Source of the DNA: Thorsellia anophelis DSM 18579
GTDB taxonomy: Bacteria; Pseudomonadota; Gammaproteobacteria; Enterobacterales; Thorselliaceae
Reading direction: 5' to 3'
DNA: 64,000 bases
Assembly: GCF_900111395.1 (NCBI RefSeq)
Contig: NZ_FOHV01000009.1
Coordinates: forward strand, 62,001 to 126,000
The notes under the pieces: model-generated
What the model was told of the DNA's origin: nothing
What the model saw: the letters and a program-made list of their open reading frames with translations, nothing else
The model's database searches: none
Position numbers and translations under genes: made by a program
Shown here: positions 1-9,556 of the stretch, piece after piece
Layout of the letters: every line of letters starts with the position of its first letter
Position numbering within the stretch: the first letter of the stretch is position 1

Positions 1-2
1 CA

Positions 3-3000
3 GAAAAAACAAACCTATCATACCAACCAGAGCAACCCTTTCTTGAATTTGCACAATACATTCACCCACAATCTGTTTTACAAGCTGCAATAACAAGTGC
101 ATACAGACGCTCAGAATCTGATTGTATTGTTACACTTATTGAACAAGCTAAACTTTCAGATGAGTTACAAGTATCGGCACAACAGCTAGCCACTAAATTA
201 ACCACTACACTTCGTAATCAAAAGACTCAATCTGGAAAAGCGGGTATTGTTCAAAATCTCTTACAAGAATTTTCGCTATCTTCACAAGAAGGAGTTGCGT
301 TAATGTGTCTTGCTGAAGCGCTTCTACGTATCCCTGATAAAGCAACCCGCGATGCATTAATCAGAGATAAAATTAGTGGTGGTGATTGGAAAGCGCATAT
401 TGGTCATAGCCCTTCTCTTTTTGTTAATGCTGCAACATGGGGATTGATGCTAACGGGTAAATTAGTTTCTACTCATAATGAAAATCAGCTTTCATCTTCT
501 ATAGGAAAAATTATTAGCAAAGGAGGAGAGCCTGTTATTCGTAAAGCTGTTGACATGGCGATGAGATTAATGGGTGAACAATTTGTAACAGGTGAAACCA
601 TTGATCAGGCTCTTGCAAACGCAGTAAAACATGAAGCTAAGGGCTTTAGGTATTCCTACGATATGCTAGGGGAAGCGGCTTTAACAGAGCAAGATGCAAA
701 AGCTTATTTGGCATCTTATGAACAAGCTATCCATGCAATAGGCAAAGCGGCTGATGGTAAGGGTATTTACGAAGGTGCTGGGATTTCAATTAAATTATCT
801 GCATTGCATCCACGATATAATCGTGCAAATTTTGATAGAGTCATGCTAGAGTTATACCCAATCTTAAAAAATCTTGTACTACTCGCTAAATACTATGATA
901 TAGGTCTGAATATTGATGCAGAGGAAGCAGATAGATTAGAAATTTCTCTCGATTTACTTGAAAAGCTATGTTTTGAACCTGAATTAAAAGGGTGGCATGG
1001 TATCGGCTTTGTTATTCAAGCTTATCAGAAACGTTGTCCTTATGTAATTGATTATTTAGTCGATTTAGCTAAAAGAAGCCAACGAAGGCTTATGATCCGA
1101 TTAGTTAAAGGTGCATATTGGGATAGTGAAATAAAAAGAGCACAATTAGATGGACTCGAAGATTATCCTGTATATACCAAAAAAAATCATACTGATATCG
1201 CTTATATCGCCTGTGCACGAAAATTACTCAGTGAGCCAAATTATATTTATCCTCAGTTTGCAACTCATAATGCTCAAACCCTTAGCACGATTTATCACCT
1301 AGCCGGCAACCATTACTATCCTGGTCAGTATGAGTTTCAATGCCTTCATGGTATGGGGGAGCCTTTATATGAACAAGTAGTCGGCTCATCAGAAGAAGGT
1401 AAACTAAACCGCCCTTGCCGCATCTATGCTCCTGTGGGTACCCATGAGACTTTACTTGCCTACTTGGTAAGACGTTTACTTGAAAATGGCGCAAATACTT
1501 CATTTGTGAATCGAATTGCTGACGAAACGATTAAGATTGAAACGCTTATTGAAAGTCCAGTTGCAATCGCTCAGCAACTTGCACAAGAAGAAGGCTCACT
1601 TGGCTTACCACACTCTAAAATCCCAGTGCCAAGGCACCTATTTGGAGATAATCGCCTAAATTCACGCGGATTTGATCTTTCTAACGAACACAGGCTGGCA
1701 TCTCTTTCATCTGCATTACTTAAAAGCACGCAAGATCAAATCGTTGCATACCCAGTTCTAAATGACACTGAGGTATTTTCAAAATCAAATAGTCATTCAA
1801 AATCTGACTTAAATGACTCACACCAAGTATTATCTACCATAATCAATCCTGCTAACCTGCAAGATACGGTTGGATTAGTTCAAGAGGCGACGATCGATCA
1901 TGTTGATCAAGCATTTAGTATAGCTAAAAACAATCAAATGATTTGGTCCTCTACCCCAATTCAAAAAAGGGCTGATATTTTAAATAACACTGCAGACTTA
2001 ATGGAAAATGCACTTCCTCAGCTTCTGGCTATTTTATCTAGAGAAGCAGGTAAAACCTATCAGAATGGTATTTCCGAAGTGCGTGAAGCGATTGATTTTT
2101 TACGTTACTATGCTGAGTTTGCTACATTACACTTATCCCAAGGTACAACTAGGCCTCTTGGAACCGTGATTTGTATTAGCCCTTGGAATTTTCCTCTTGC
2201 TATCTTTACAGGCCAAATTGCTGCGGCTTTAGTGACTGGAAATTGTGTGATTGCTAAACCTGCTGAACAAACACCATTAATTGCCTTCAAGGCAGTACAA
2301 CTATTCATCGAAGCGGGTCTGCCTATTGGCATACTCCAATTATTACCAGGTAGTGGAGAAATAATCGGTTCTGCACTCACTAAAGATGATCGCACAGACG
2401 GTGTCATTTTCACCGGTTCTACCCAAGTCGCGAAACTTATTCAAAGCACACTGAGTGACAGATTAAGTAAAGATGGCAAATCCGTTCCACTTATTGCTGA
2501 AACGGGTGGCCTTAATGCCATGATAGTTGACTCTTCAGCATTAACTGAGCAAGTTGTCAATGACGTGATTGTGTCTGCTTTTGATAGTGCAGGGCAAAGA
2601 TGCTCAGCACTTCGAATTCTTTGTCTCCAAGACGATATTGCGGAAAAAACCTTGCAAATGTTACGTGGCGCAATGGGACAATACAGAATAGATACCCCAG
2701 ATAAATTAACTACTGACATAGGGCCTGTTATTGATAAAGAGGCAAAAACGATTATTGAAACTCATATTGAATCTATGAGAACACATGGATTTAAAGTTTT
2801 CCAAGGTGCTTTTGACTCAACCCACTTCAGTCGAATTTGGGAAAATGGTCACTTTATTGTTCCTACTTTAATTGAAATTAATTCTATTTCTGATTTAAAA
2901 CAAGAAATATTTGGGCCTGTATTGCATGTTGTACGTTACAAACGTAACTCTCTTGCAAATTTAGTTGAACAGCTTAATGCGACAGGATATGGGTTAACTT

Positions 3001-3869
3001 TTGGAGTTCATAGTCGGATAGATGAAACCATTGATAAGCTCACCACAAAAGTCAATGCAGGTAATCACTATGTCAATCGTAATGTTGTAGGTGCAGTCGT
3101 GGGTGTGCAACCATTTGGTGGTGAAGGTCTCTCTGGAACTGGGCCTAAGGCAGGCGGACCTCTTTACTTATACCGCTTACTCAAAGATAAATCTTCAGAT
3201 TCAGTTTATAGCTATTTTAATAATCTTGAAGAAACCATTTCTGAACACGTTGACGCGAGCAGAGAAAATATTGTATCAAGAACACTGCGTGATAAACTTA
3301 TCGAAAATCATTATCTAATGATTAATAACGCTAATCAGTTTGAGTCTATCTTACCAACGTTTGCTAAACTTTCGGAACGCTATTTAATTGAAAGTCAATC
3401 AGGTATTGAACGAACATTAATTGGCCCAACTGGTGAGAAAAATAGCTACTTAATCAAGCCGAGACATTCTGTCTATACACAAGCTAACTCACTGCAAGAT
3501 TATCTGACTCAATTACTTGCCATGACAGCAATTGGCGCTTCAGTGATTTGGGAGCGCAACACTCATACGGAACATCTTTTTTCAATGCTGCCTAAACCTA
3601 TTCAAGCTTCTATCCATATGGTCGAACATTTTAAAGATAGTTTGGCAAGTTCAGTGATTGCACCAGATGCGATTTTGTTTCATGGTGATGCTGATATATT
3701 GCTTAACTTGCAGAAGGTTATAGCACAATCGCTGCAACCGATTATACCTATAGTCGCGTTACCTGCATTTGAAGATAATATTCCGCTAGAATTGTTTTAT
3801 TTTGAAAGATCGCTCAGTGTTAATACCGCCGCTGCAGGTGGTAACGCAAGTTTAATGACGATTGGCTAG
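3..3869 (+). CDS. putA: Bifunctional proline dehydrogenase / L-glutamate gamma-semialdehyde dehydrogenase PutA (5' partial)
   Basis: Converts proline to glutamate in two steps: FAD-dependent proline dehydrogenase, then NAD-dependent aldehyde dehydrogenase. The frame is open from base 3, and the codons before the first internal ATG (303) encode typical PutA sequence (SLSSQEGVALMCLAEALLR), so the true start lies upstream of the window. Visible in order: the proline dehydrogenase barrel (INIDAEEADRLEISLDLLEKL-like region, then RLVKGAYWDSEIKRAQ), the aldehyde dehydrogenase domain with SPWNFPLAIFTGQ, the catalytic-cysteine region SAGQRCSALR, and the C-terminal end SVNTAAAGGNASLMTIG, typical of the long three-domain enterobacterial PutA. 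Whether the N-terminal ribbon-helix-helix DNA-binding domain (autorepressor) is present cannot be seen. Confidence 0.97.
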   Translation, partial: EKTNLSYQPEQPFLEFAQYIHPQSVLQAAITSAYRRSESDCIVTLIEQAKLSDELQVSAQQLATKLTTTLRNQKTQSGKAGIVQNLLQEFSLSSQEGVALMCLAEALLRIPDKATRDALIRDKISGGDWKAHIGHSPSLFVNAATWGLMLTGKLVSTHNENQLSSSIGKIISKGGEPVIRKAVDMAMRLMGEQFVTGETIDQALANAVKHEAKGFRYSYDMLGEAALTEQDAKAYLASYEQAIHAIGKAADGKGIYEGAGISIKLSALHPRYNRANFDRVMLELYPILKNLVLLAKYYDIGLNIDAEEADRLEISLDLLEKLCFEPELKGWHGIGFVIQAYQKRCPYVIDYLVDLAKRSQRRLMIRLVKGAYWDSEIKRAQLDGLEDYPVYTKKNHTDIAYIACARKLLSEPNYIYPQFATHNAQTLSTIYHLAGNHYYPGQYEFQCLHGMGEPLYEQVVGSSEEGKLNRPCRIYAPVGTHETLLAYLVRRLLENGANTSFVNRIADETIKIETLIESPVAIAQQLAQEEGSLGLPHSKIPVPRHLFGDNRLNSRGFDLSNEHRLASLSSALLKSTQDQIVAYPVLNDTEVFSKSNSHSKSDLNDSHQVLSTIINPANLQDTVGLVQEATIDHVDQAFSIAKNNQMIWSSTPIQKRADILNNTADLMENALPQLLAILSREAGKTYQNGISEVREAIDFLRYYAEFATLHLSQGTTRPLGTVICISPWNFPLAIFTGQIAAALVTGNCVIAKPAEQTPLIAFKAVQLFIEAGLPIGILQLLPGSGEIIGSALTKDDRTDGVIFTGSTQVAKLIQSTLSDRLSKDGKSVPLIAETGGLNAMIVDSSALTEQVVNDVIVSAFDSAGQRCSALRILCLQDDIAEKTLQMLRGAMGQYRIDTPDKLTTDIGPVIDKEAKTIIETHIESMRTHGFKVFQGAFDSTHFSRIWENGHFIVPTLIEINSISDLKQEIFGPVLHVVRYKRNSLANLVEQLNATGYGLTFGVHSRIDETIDKLTTKVNAGNHYVNRNVVGAVVGVQPFGGEGLSGTGPKAGGPLYLYRLLKDKSSDSVYSYFNNLEETISEHVDASRENIVSRTLRDKLIENHYLMINNANQFESILPTFAKLSERYLIESQSGIERTLIGPTGEKNSYLIKPRHSVYTQANSLQDYLTQLLAMTAIGASVIWERNTHTEHLFSMLPKPIQASIHMVEHFKDSLASSVIAPDAILFHGDADILLNLQKVIAQSLQPIIPIVALPAFEDNIPLELFYFERSLSVNTAAAGGNASLMTIG

Positions 3870-3913
3870 GTAGCTTTAAGTTAATTCATTCAATTTATGT
3901 GCATTCTTTGATC

Positions 3914-3944
3914 AAAAAGCCGGTTAGTACCGGCTTTTTATTTT
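3914..3944. terminator. Bidirectional intrinsic terminator between putA and serC
   Basis: A G+C-rich stem (AAGCCGGT...ACCGGCTT) with an A-run before it and a T-run after it lies between two convergent genes, so it can end transcription from both sides. Confidence 0.85.
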
Positions 3945-4077
3945 AATCGCTAACTTATCTAGTATGCCGTACCCTCGTCCTTCAGAGCGGGGTAATGTCA
4001 ATCAGCCTACCTTACTATGAAATGCCCTACTTCTTTTTAGATCTGCTTAACCCAAATAGCTGGCGAAGTCATGATAA

Positions 4078-5166
4078 TTAGCCATGTTTTTTAGCGAACA
4101 CATCCATAAAGTCACATAATGCCTGCACGCCTTCAAGCCCCATTGCATTATAAATAGAGGCACGCATCCCGCCTAATGCTCTATGCCCTTTAAGAGCTTG
4201 TAAGCCAGATGCTTCTGCTTCTTTTAAGAATAACTCATCAAGTTTACTGTCAGCTAATTGGAACGGGATATTCATCCATGAACGATTATTCGCGCAGATT
4301 CTGTTGATATAAAAATCATTGGAATCTATAGCTTTATAAAGCAATGCTTGTTTAGCTTCATTACGTGCTTCCATCGCTTTAATACCACCGTTTTCTTTCA
4401 ACCATTCAAACACCAAACCAGATAAGTACCAAGCAAAAGTCGGCGGAGTATTAAACATCGAATCATTTTCAGCAAGGATTTTATAATTTAAAATAGAGGG
4501 AGTAACAGAGTTAGCCCTATCAAGTAAATCTTCTTTTATAATGATGATGGTCAGACCTGCAGGGCCAATGTTTTTTTGTGCGCCAGCATAAATAACATCA
4601 TACCGACTGACATCAATTTCACGCGATAAAATTGATGAAGAATAATCCGCCACAACAATTTTTCCAGAAAAATCAGGCTGTTCATGAATTGCAATTCCAT
4701 CAATAGTTTCATTTGGGCAGTAATGAACATAAGCAGCTTCATCTGTTAATAGCCATTCGCGCATCGGCTTCACACCACGCATGCCATCTGGGTGGACATG
4801 GTTAATATCAATCACATTGACCTTACAGTATTTTTGAGCTTCTTCAACTGCACTATGTGCCCAGTATCCTCCATCAATATAATCAGCAGTAGTCTTCAAA
4901 CCTAATAAATTAAGGGGGATTGCCGCAAATTGTGCTCTAGCGCCACCATGAGCAAAAAGCACCTTGTAATTATTCGGTATATTCATCAACTCGCGTAGAT
5001 CTTGCTCTGCTTTTGCTGCAATTTCCATAAAAGGTTTGCCTCTGTGGCTAACTTCCATCACTGAGGTGCCTTGATTGTTCCAGTTACGTAATTCAGCTTG
5101 TGCTTTTTCTAATACCGCTTCTGGTAACATTGCAGGTCCGGCACTAAAATTAAATACTTGATGCAT
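4078..5166 (-). CDS. serC: Phosphoserine aminotransferase SerC
   Basis: PLP enzyme making 3-phosphoserine from 3-phosphohydroxypyruvate in serine synthesis; it also acts in pyridoxal phosphate synthesis. The 362-residue length is normal for the family. It opens with the typical [14 protein letters not shown]; the PLP-lysine region reads [10 protein letters not shown] (about residue 195) and the substrate-binding [16 protein letters not shown] lies near residue 75. It is transcribed towards putA and has its own start 109 bp beyond the TorD-family gene stop, so it may be read with that gene or alone. Confidence 0.96.
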   Translation of the reverse strand: MHQVFNFSAGPAMLPEAVLEKAQAELRNWNNQGTSVMEVSHRGKPFMEIAAKAEQDLRELMNIPNNYKVLFAHGGARAQFAAIPLNLLGLKTTADYIDGGYWAHSAVEEAQKYCKVNVIDINHVHPDGMRGVKPMREWLLTDEAAYVHYCPNETIDGIAIHEQPDFSGKIVVADYSSSILSREIDVSRYDVIYAGAQKNIGPAGLTIIIIKEDLLDRANSVTPSILNYKILAENDSMFNTPPTFAWYLSGLVFEWLKENGGIKAMEARNEAKQALLYKAIDSNDFYINRICANNRSWMNIPFQLADSKLDELFLKEAEASGLQALKGHRALGGMRASIYNAMGLEGVQALCDFMDVFAKKHG

Positions 5167-5275
5167 ACTGACTCCTTAAATTGTCAATAAATGGTCCGCA
5201 GAGCCTTTACAGCGCTCGTTCATAGTTGTTAAATAATCGTCTTACGCTTGACTTAAGCGATATTGACTCAAATAA

Positions 5276-5899
5276 TTACGAATTTTCTTGCTCTAACTCT
5301 GTCAAAATAATATTAATTTCAACAATCACTTCTCTTGTTATCATGGCGACAACTTTGTAAAAGTCATGATCTGTATAAGCTTCGATTTTACCTAAAATAC
5401 CTAGACTAAATGGCTCAATGAGTTCACTGAACACACAATTCATTAACTCTTGTAATTCTTCCACACGTTCATCTTCTACTTCTTCAGATTGTTTATGATA
5501 TAAAGTTGTTTCAATCCAAGCAAGTATAAGCCAATGAAATCCATAATGTGCATAGTCAGTTGTCTCGGTCACGGGCATATCTATCGTTGCAACGATTTCT
5601 TTTATCTGTTCGATTGTAAGCGTTTGATATTTTTCACTCAACTCTGGTGTCAAGCGAAGGGAAAGTCTTTCATTAAACAAATCATCATACGCCTTTGCAA
5701 TCTCAGTAAGGGGATGTTTTTCTAACCGTTTAAAAAGCTCCGCTTGTTCTATTGGCCAAGAGTCATAGAGTTTACCTGTTTTAATTAAGTCATATAACCC
5801 ACTTAATTCTTGTGAACTTGGGTGCCTATAATATAAATTCCCCAAAATCCTCATAATTGCGCTCAATTCAGTTACATTTTGAGGGTTTACCGTTTGCAT
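5276..5899 (-). CDS. TorD/DmsD-family molybdoenzyme maturation chaperone
   Basis: All-helical protein of 207 residues. The family binds the twin-arginine leader of molybdoenzymes or otherwise assists their assembly in the cytoplasm. Family-like features are the N-terminal RILGNLYYRHPS helix, the AYDDLF motif, the central HYGFHWLILAWIE helix after a DYAH segment (the family D-x-x-H region), and the late FYKVVAMITREVI helix. It begins 17 bp after acpH on the same strand, so the two are probably co-transcribed. No partner oxidoreductase lies in the window, so TorD, DmsD and YcdY subtypes cannot be told apart. Confidence 0.7.
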   Translation of the reverse strand: MQTVNPQNVTELSAIMRILGNLYYRHPSSQELSGLYDLIKTGKLYDSWPIEQAELFKRLEKHPLTEIAKAYDDLFNERLSLRLTPELSEKYQTLTIEQIKEIVATIDMPVTETTDYAHYGFHWLILAWIETTLYHKQSEEVEDERVEELQELMNCVFSELIEPFSLGILGKIEAYTDHDFYKVVAMITREVIVEINIILTELEQENS

Positions 5900-5916
5900 A
5901 TTGTGTATCCTATTAT

Positions 5917-6531
5917 TTAATTTACATTATTGCATTTAATATTATGCTTAATTTCATCTAGTGTATTTGCAACAAATTGCTGTATTTCTGGCATGAAATT
6001 AAAAAAATCAGCTTGATAAGATTCGTAATCAGTTTCGAGTGATTCAGTTGCAAAGCGCATCATTGATTTATTCTGTGTACGCTTATCCATTTGTATTAAT
6101 ATTGTTTTTAAGCCAAGTACATCTTGATATTGGCACAACCAATTTTCTGAAAACAAAAAAGGTAACATTCTATGTGTTCTCTCTGGCAATACCGATTCAT
6201 GTTGTTTAAGCGATGTGTAGAAACTATCAACAAATTGCTCTAAAGGCACCGAGTGAAATTTATGCCAGTGCTTAGCAAGAAAGTGATCAAAAAACATATC
6301 AACAATCACTGGACTAAAGTGTCTAAACTTATCAAATAAGCGCCTTACACTTTGCCTGAAAAAAGGGTGAGCATCTGTAAACGTATCTATTTTACGGTGT
6401 AATAAAATTCCTAACCGGATTTCGTCTTCATACGCTTGGTACAATTGCCCCTTGACTGCATCAGCAATAAAGTTTCCGATCTGCCGCTTCGGTATATCAT
6501 CAGATAAATAAACATGCGCTAAAAAATTCAT
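5917..6531 (-). CDS. acpH: Acyl carrier protein phosphodiesterase (AcpH-like)
   Basis: Predicted to remove the 4'-phosphopantetheine group from holo-ACP. The 204 residues match E. coli AcpH in length (193) and landmarks: start MNFLAHVYLS, GNFIADAVKG near residue 22, HRKIDTFTDAHP near residue 46, and DMFFDHFLAKHW near residue 78, which carry the metal-binding His/Asp set of this HD-like fold. It is the first gene of a probable two-gene unit with the TorD-family chaperone. Confidence 0.85.
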   Translation of the reverse strand: MNFLAHVYLSDDIPKRQIGNFIADAVKGQLYQAYEDEIRLGILLHRKIDTFTDAHPFFRQSVRRLFDKFRHFSPVIVDMFFDHFLAKHWHKFHSVPLEQFVDSFYTSLKQHESVLPERTHRMLPFLFSENWLCQYQDVLGLKTILIQMDKRTQNKSMMRFATESLETDYESYQADFFNFMPEIQQFVANTLDEIKHNIKCNNVN

Positions 6532-6643
6532 TCAAAATCCTCAGTCAAAGGAATGCTAACAAATTAATATCCTATCACTTAGGATTTAAACTTGAAATAG
6601 TTTAGTAATAATCTTTATTTAATTTCTGATGAATATTACGCGC

Positions 6644-6672
6644 AAAAAAAACGGTCTAAAAAGACCGTTTCA
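6644..6672 (-). terminator. Intrinsic terminator of the rpmH-rnpA-yidD-yidC block
   Basis: On the minus strand a stem AAACGGTCTTTT/AGACCGTTT is followed by a run of T residues, 15 bp beyond the yidC stop. Confidence 0.85.
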
Positions 6673-6686
6673 AAAAGTGATTACTG

Positions 6687-8309
6687 TTATTTTACTTTTT
6701 TCTCACGTACATGTAGCCCACGTTTCTCAAGCCCACGATAAATCAATTGTTGTTGAATAATCGTCACTAAGTTACTCACAGTATAATATAATACTAGACC
6801 TGATGGGAACCATAAGAAAAATACGGTAAAGATAACAGGCATATAAGTCATAATCTTTTGTTGCATAGGATCAGTTACAGTTGTTGGGGAGAACTTCTGA
6901 ATGAAGAACATAGTCAGCCCCATTAACAAAGGTAAGATAAAGTAAGGATCGCGCGCAGAAAGATCTTGTATCCAGAAAATAAACTCAGCATGGCGCAGTT
7001 CAACAGAGCTCATCAACATATAATAAAGTGATAAGAAAATTGGCATCTGAATAATAACTGGTAAACATCCTTTTAGAGGATTAACTTTTTCTTCTTTATA
7101 CAACTTCATCATTTCTTGGCTCATGCGAGTACGATCATCTCCAAAACGCTCACGCATTTCTTGAATTCTCGGTTGCAATAGTTTCATTTTAGCCATAGAA
7201 GTGTATTGAGCACGGGTTAATGGATACATGACACCGCGCACTATAAAGGTGATTCCTATAATTGCAAAACCCCAATTACCAACGAATCCATAGATGAACT
7301 TAAGGAGATGGAATAAAGGTTGAGATAAAAACCATAACCAACCATAGTCAACTGTCAAATCTAGATGTTTAGCAACTAATGCCATTTCTTCTTGTAACTC
7401 TGGTCCTACCCATAATTTAGAAGAAAAAGTATGGCTTTGACCAGGAGAAATTTCTACAGGTGTCCCCACAAAGTTGATAGAGGCAATACCGGTATCTCTA
7501 TTAAAATAGGTTGAAAATGTATTTCTATCAGTTTCAGATGGGATCCATGCTGTCGCAAAATATTGTTGCAACATCGCAATCCATCCACCTTGTGTTTCAA
7601 TATTTAATTTGGCATCTTCTATATCACCAAAACCATACTTTTTATATTTATCATCAACAGTTGAGTACGCAGCTCCGCGGTAGGTGTGCAATGCAAAATT
7701 ATCACTTTCACCTTCGCGCCCTGCTGGTAATGAAATCGATTGTTGTAGTTGACCATACAGTTTTAAATTAAGGGGAGTTGTTGTCGTATTATCAACTAAA
7801 TAATCAACATTTATAACATATTGTCCACGTTTAAAAGTAAAGGTTTTCGTAAACTCGGCCCCGTTTGTATTTCTAAACGTCATCGGTACAACAAGCGTGT
7901 CTTGACCTTCTTTAAGATCAAAGCTTGACTGAGCTACTTCAAATTGTGCTCTACCCTTATTGGTATCAATAGCATCAGGTCCTGTTAGTCCACTTTGTGC
8001 GTGATAGGTATATCCTGGTAATGTCGTCAGTAAATTAAACGGAGTATCGGAATGTAATGCTTCAGGATAATTCAACAAAGATGCTTGAACAATATCACCA
8101 CCGCTGGTATTAATTGTCAATCTTAAAACGTCTGTTGTGACTGTAATGAGCTTACCGTCTGTTTTTGCAGCAAGCAATGGATCTGCCGGTGCACTTGTGA
8201 CTATCGCTGCTTGATTGAGGGCTTTCGCTTCATCATCCGTCCAGGCTTTCCAAACCAAAAAGGTGACAACAAGAAAGGCAATCAAAAAAAGATTACGTTG
8301 TTGTTCCAT
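6687..8309 (-). CDS. yidC: Membrane protein insertase YidC
   Basis: Inner-membrane insertase working with SecYEG or alone. The 540 residues hold an N-terminal membrane anchor (about 6-22, [14 protein letters not shown]), a large periplasmic beta-sandwich domain (about 30-340), and the conserved insertase core with its membrane helices from about residue 345: [20 protein letters not shown], then [17 protein letters not shown] and [15 protein letters not shown], and an amphipathic C-terminal tail. It follows yidD by 28 bp, in the conserved rpmH-rnpA-yidD-yidC order. Confidence 0.97.
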   Translation of the reverse strand: MEQQRNLFLIAFLVVTFLVWKAWTDDEAKALNQAAIVTSAPADPLLAAKTDGKLITVTTDVLRLTINTSGGDIVQASLLNYPEALHSDTPFNLLTTLPGYTYHAQSGLTGPDAIDTNKGRAQFEVAQSSFDLKEGQDTLVVPMTFRNTNGAEFTKTFTFKRGQYVINVDYLVDNTTTTPLNLKLYGQLQQSISLPAGREGESDNFALHTYRGAAYSTVDDKYKKYGFGDIEDAKLNIETQGGWIAMLQQYFATAWIPSETDRNTFSTYFNRDTGIASINFVGTPVEISPGQSHTFSSKLWVGPELQEEMALVAKHLDLTVDYGWLWFLSQPLFHLLKFIYGFVGNWGFAIIGITFIVRGVMYPLTRAQYTSMAKMKLLQPRIQEMRERFGDDRTRMSQEMMKLYKEEKVNPLKGCLPVIIQMPIFLSLYYMLMSSVELRHAEFIFWIQDLSARDPYFILPLLMGLTMFFIQKFSPTTVTDPMQQKIMTYMPVIFTVFFLWFPSGLVLYYTVSNLVTIIQQQLIYRGLEKRGLHVREKKVK

Positions 8310-8337
8310 AGCTTACAATTCTCTCCTACTGATTAGA

Positions 8338-8625
8338 CTAATTAGTATCTGACTTGTCAGTGCGCTTTTTTTTCTGTTCATTCGTTACGGGGTGATTTGG
8401 CACTGGGTCATCTCCCCCTGGGTGTAACGGATGGCATTTAAATATCCGTTTTAAAGACAATAAAAACCCTTTAACAAATCCGAATTTTTCTATTGCCTCT
8501 ATTGAATAATGAGAACAGGTTGGATGAAATCGGCATGACGGGCCAAGTAATGGGCTAATAATATACTGATAACCTTTAATAACCACAATTAAGCATTTTG
8601 CGCCAAACGACGGTGACGACGCCAT
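8338..8625 (-). CDS. yidD: Membrane protein insertion efficiency factor YidD
   Basis: Small (95 aa) inner-membrane-associated protein that assists YidC-dependent insertion. The family signature is complete: [23 protein letters not shown] near the start and the basic [13 protein letters not shown] tail. The start at 8625 gives the same N-terminus as E. coli YidD and overlaps the 3' end of rnpA by 37 bp, suggesting translational coupling. Confidence 0.95.
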   Translation of the reverse strand: MASSPSFGAKCLIVVIKGYQYIISPLLGPSCRFHPTCSHYSIEAIEKFGFVKGFLLSLKRIFKCHPLHPGGDDPVPNHPVTNEQKKKRTDKSDTN

Positions 8626-8948
8626 AATTTATCCAATATTACTCTTAATTCATCATTAGATAGCTTTTCAGCTGGTTTTTTCACAATTACCACAAAGTCT
8701 ACTGCCGGTAAATCGTGCTGTATCAATCGAAACGATTCTCGAACAATACGCTTCACGCGATTTCTCTCATGTGCGCGTTTAATCTGTTTTTTAGCTACAG
8801 TTAAACCGAGCCTAGGATGAGTATTTGAATTTTTACGGGCAAGGATAGTTACTTCGGGGGTACCAGCTCGTGATGGATTTTGAAACACAAGACTGAATTG
8901 TGTGGGGGCTAATAACCTTAACACCCGAGGGAATGACAGTTTCACCAC
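8589..8948 (-). CDS. rnpA: Ribonuclease P protein component RnpA
   Basis: Protein subunit of RNase P, which matures tRNA 5' ends. A longer open frame reaches 9011, but homology begins at a GTG-GTG pair (product M-V-K-L-S-F-P-R) and a GGTGG ribosome site precedes it, so the GTG at 8948 is preferred. This gives 119 residues, the E. coli length. The RNR-type motif [21 protein letters not shown] is intact (about residues 53-73). The gap to rpmH upstream is about 234 bp, much longer than in E. coli. Confidence 0.95.
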   Translation of the reverse strand: MVKLSFPRVLRLLAPTQFSLVFQNPSRAGTPEVTILARKNSNTHPRLGLTVAKKQIKRAHERNRVKRIVRESFRLIQHDLPAVDFVVIVKKPAEKLSNDELRVILDKLWRRHRRLAQNA

Positions 8949-9045
8949 TTTAAAATTACCACCAATTTGAAACTTACGTTGGTAAGTGTATGGGTGCAAT
9001 AACCAATACACTGACGACTAGCATTGCGTTTAACATTTCTATTTT

Positions 9046-9075
9046 AATTAGGTAACCTAAAAAGCTTACCTAATT
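9046..9075. other. Perfect 10-bp stem-loop between rpmH and rnpA
   Basis: AATTAGGTAA and TTACCTAATT flank a 10-base loop in the unusually long rpmH-rnpA gap. There is no T-run, so it is not a classical terminator; it could be a processing or attenuation structure. The rest of the gap (9076-9182) is AT-rich with short repeats of a TAAGTTAA/CTTAATTAA type. Confidence 0.4.
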
Positions 9076-9182
9076 TATACAGCGATTTGAGTTAAGTTAA
9101 TATATTTAGGTGAATTTACACTTAATTAACTTACACTTGGCTAAAATATACTTAACGCAAGTTACAAAATGGAACAATAATC

Positions 9183-9326
9183 TTATTTTGAAGATACTGT
9201 TAAACGTGCGCGGCCCTTAGCACGACGGTTAGCAAGCACTTTACGGCCATTTTTAGTTGCCATACGAGCACGAAAACCATGGGTACGAAGACGCTTTGTA
9301 TTAGAAGGTTGGAAAGTACGTTTCAT
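9183..9326 (-). CDS. rpmH: 50S ribosomal protein L34
   Basis: A 47-codon gene reading [20 protein letters not shown] and onwards, ending in TVSSK-stop. It is essentially the standard bacterial L34 sequence and length. It heads the rpmH-rnpA-yidD-yidC block. No dnaA lies upstream: rng is the next gene, so this is not the classic rpmH-dnaA origin arrangement. Confidence 0.97.
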   Translation of the reverse strand: MKRTFQPSNTKRLRTHGFRARMATKNGRKVLANRRAKGRARLTVSSK

Positions 9327-9434
9327 TTTTAATCACCTATAAATGTAAATTTAACTACTAAAAGATCGGTACGCAGACAATCTAATGTCTTTTTATCAGT
9401 TCTGTTCGCGCACCAATACACAAAAAGTCGACGA

Positions 9435-9462
9435 ATTATACAGAGATAAAGGTAATTCGCAA
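9435..9462 (-). promoter_or_regulatory. Predicted sigma-70 promoter of rpmH
   Basis: On the minus strand TTGCGA, a 16-base spacer and a perfect TATAAT lie about 110 bp before the rpmH start. Confidence 0.6.
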
Positions 9463-9556
9463 ACTTTAATTTGATTTTTTATGCTTATCTGCTCAGTTTT
9501 TTCGCAGTCTAGCCAAAATAAAGTGCAATTTTACCTAATAATTTTGAAGAAATCAA

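Noticed and set aside
9327-9556. Possible chromosomal origin near rpmH
   Set aside because: No dnaA gene and no cluster of TTATNCACA boxes; only an rpmH promoter is supported.
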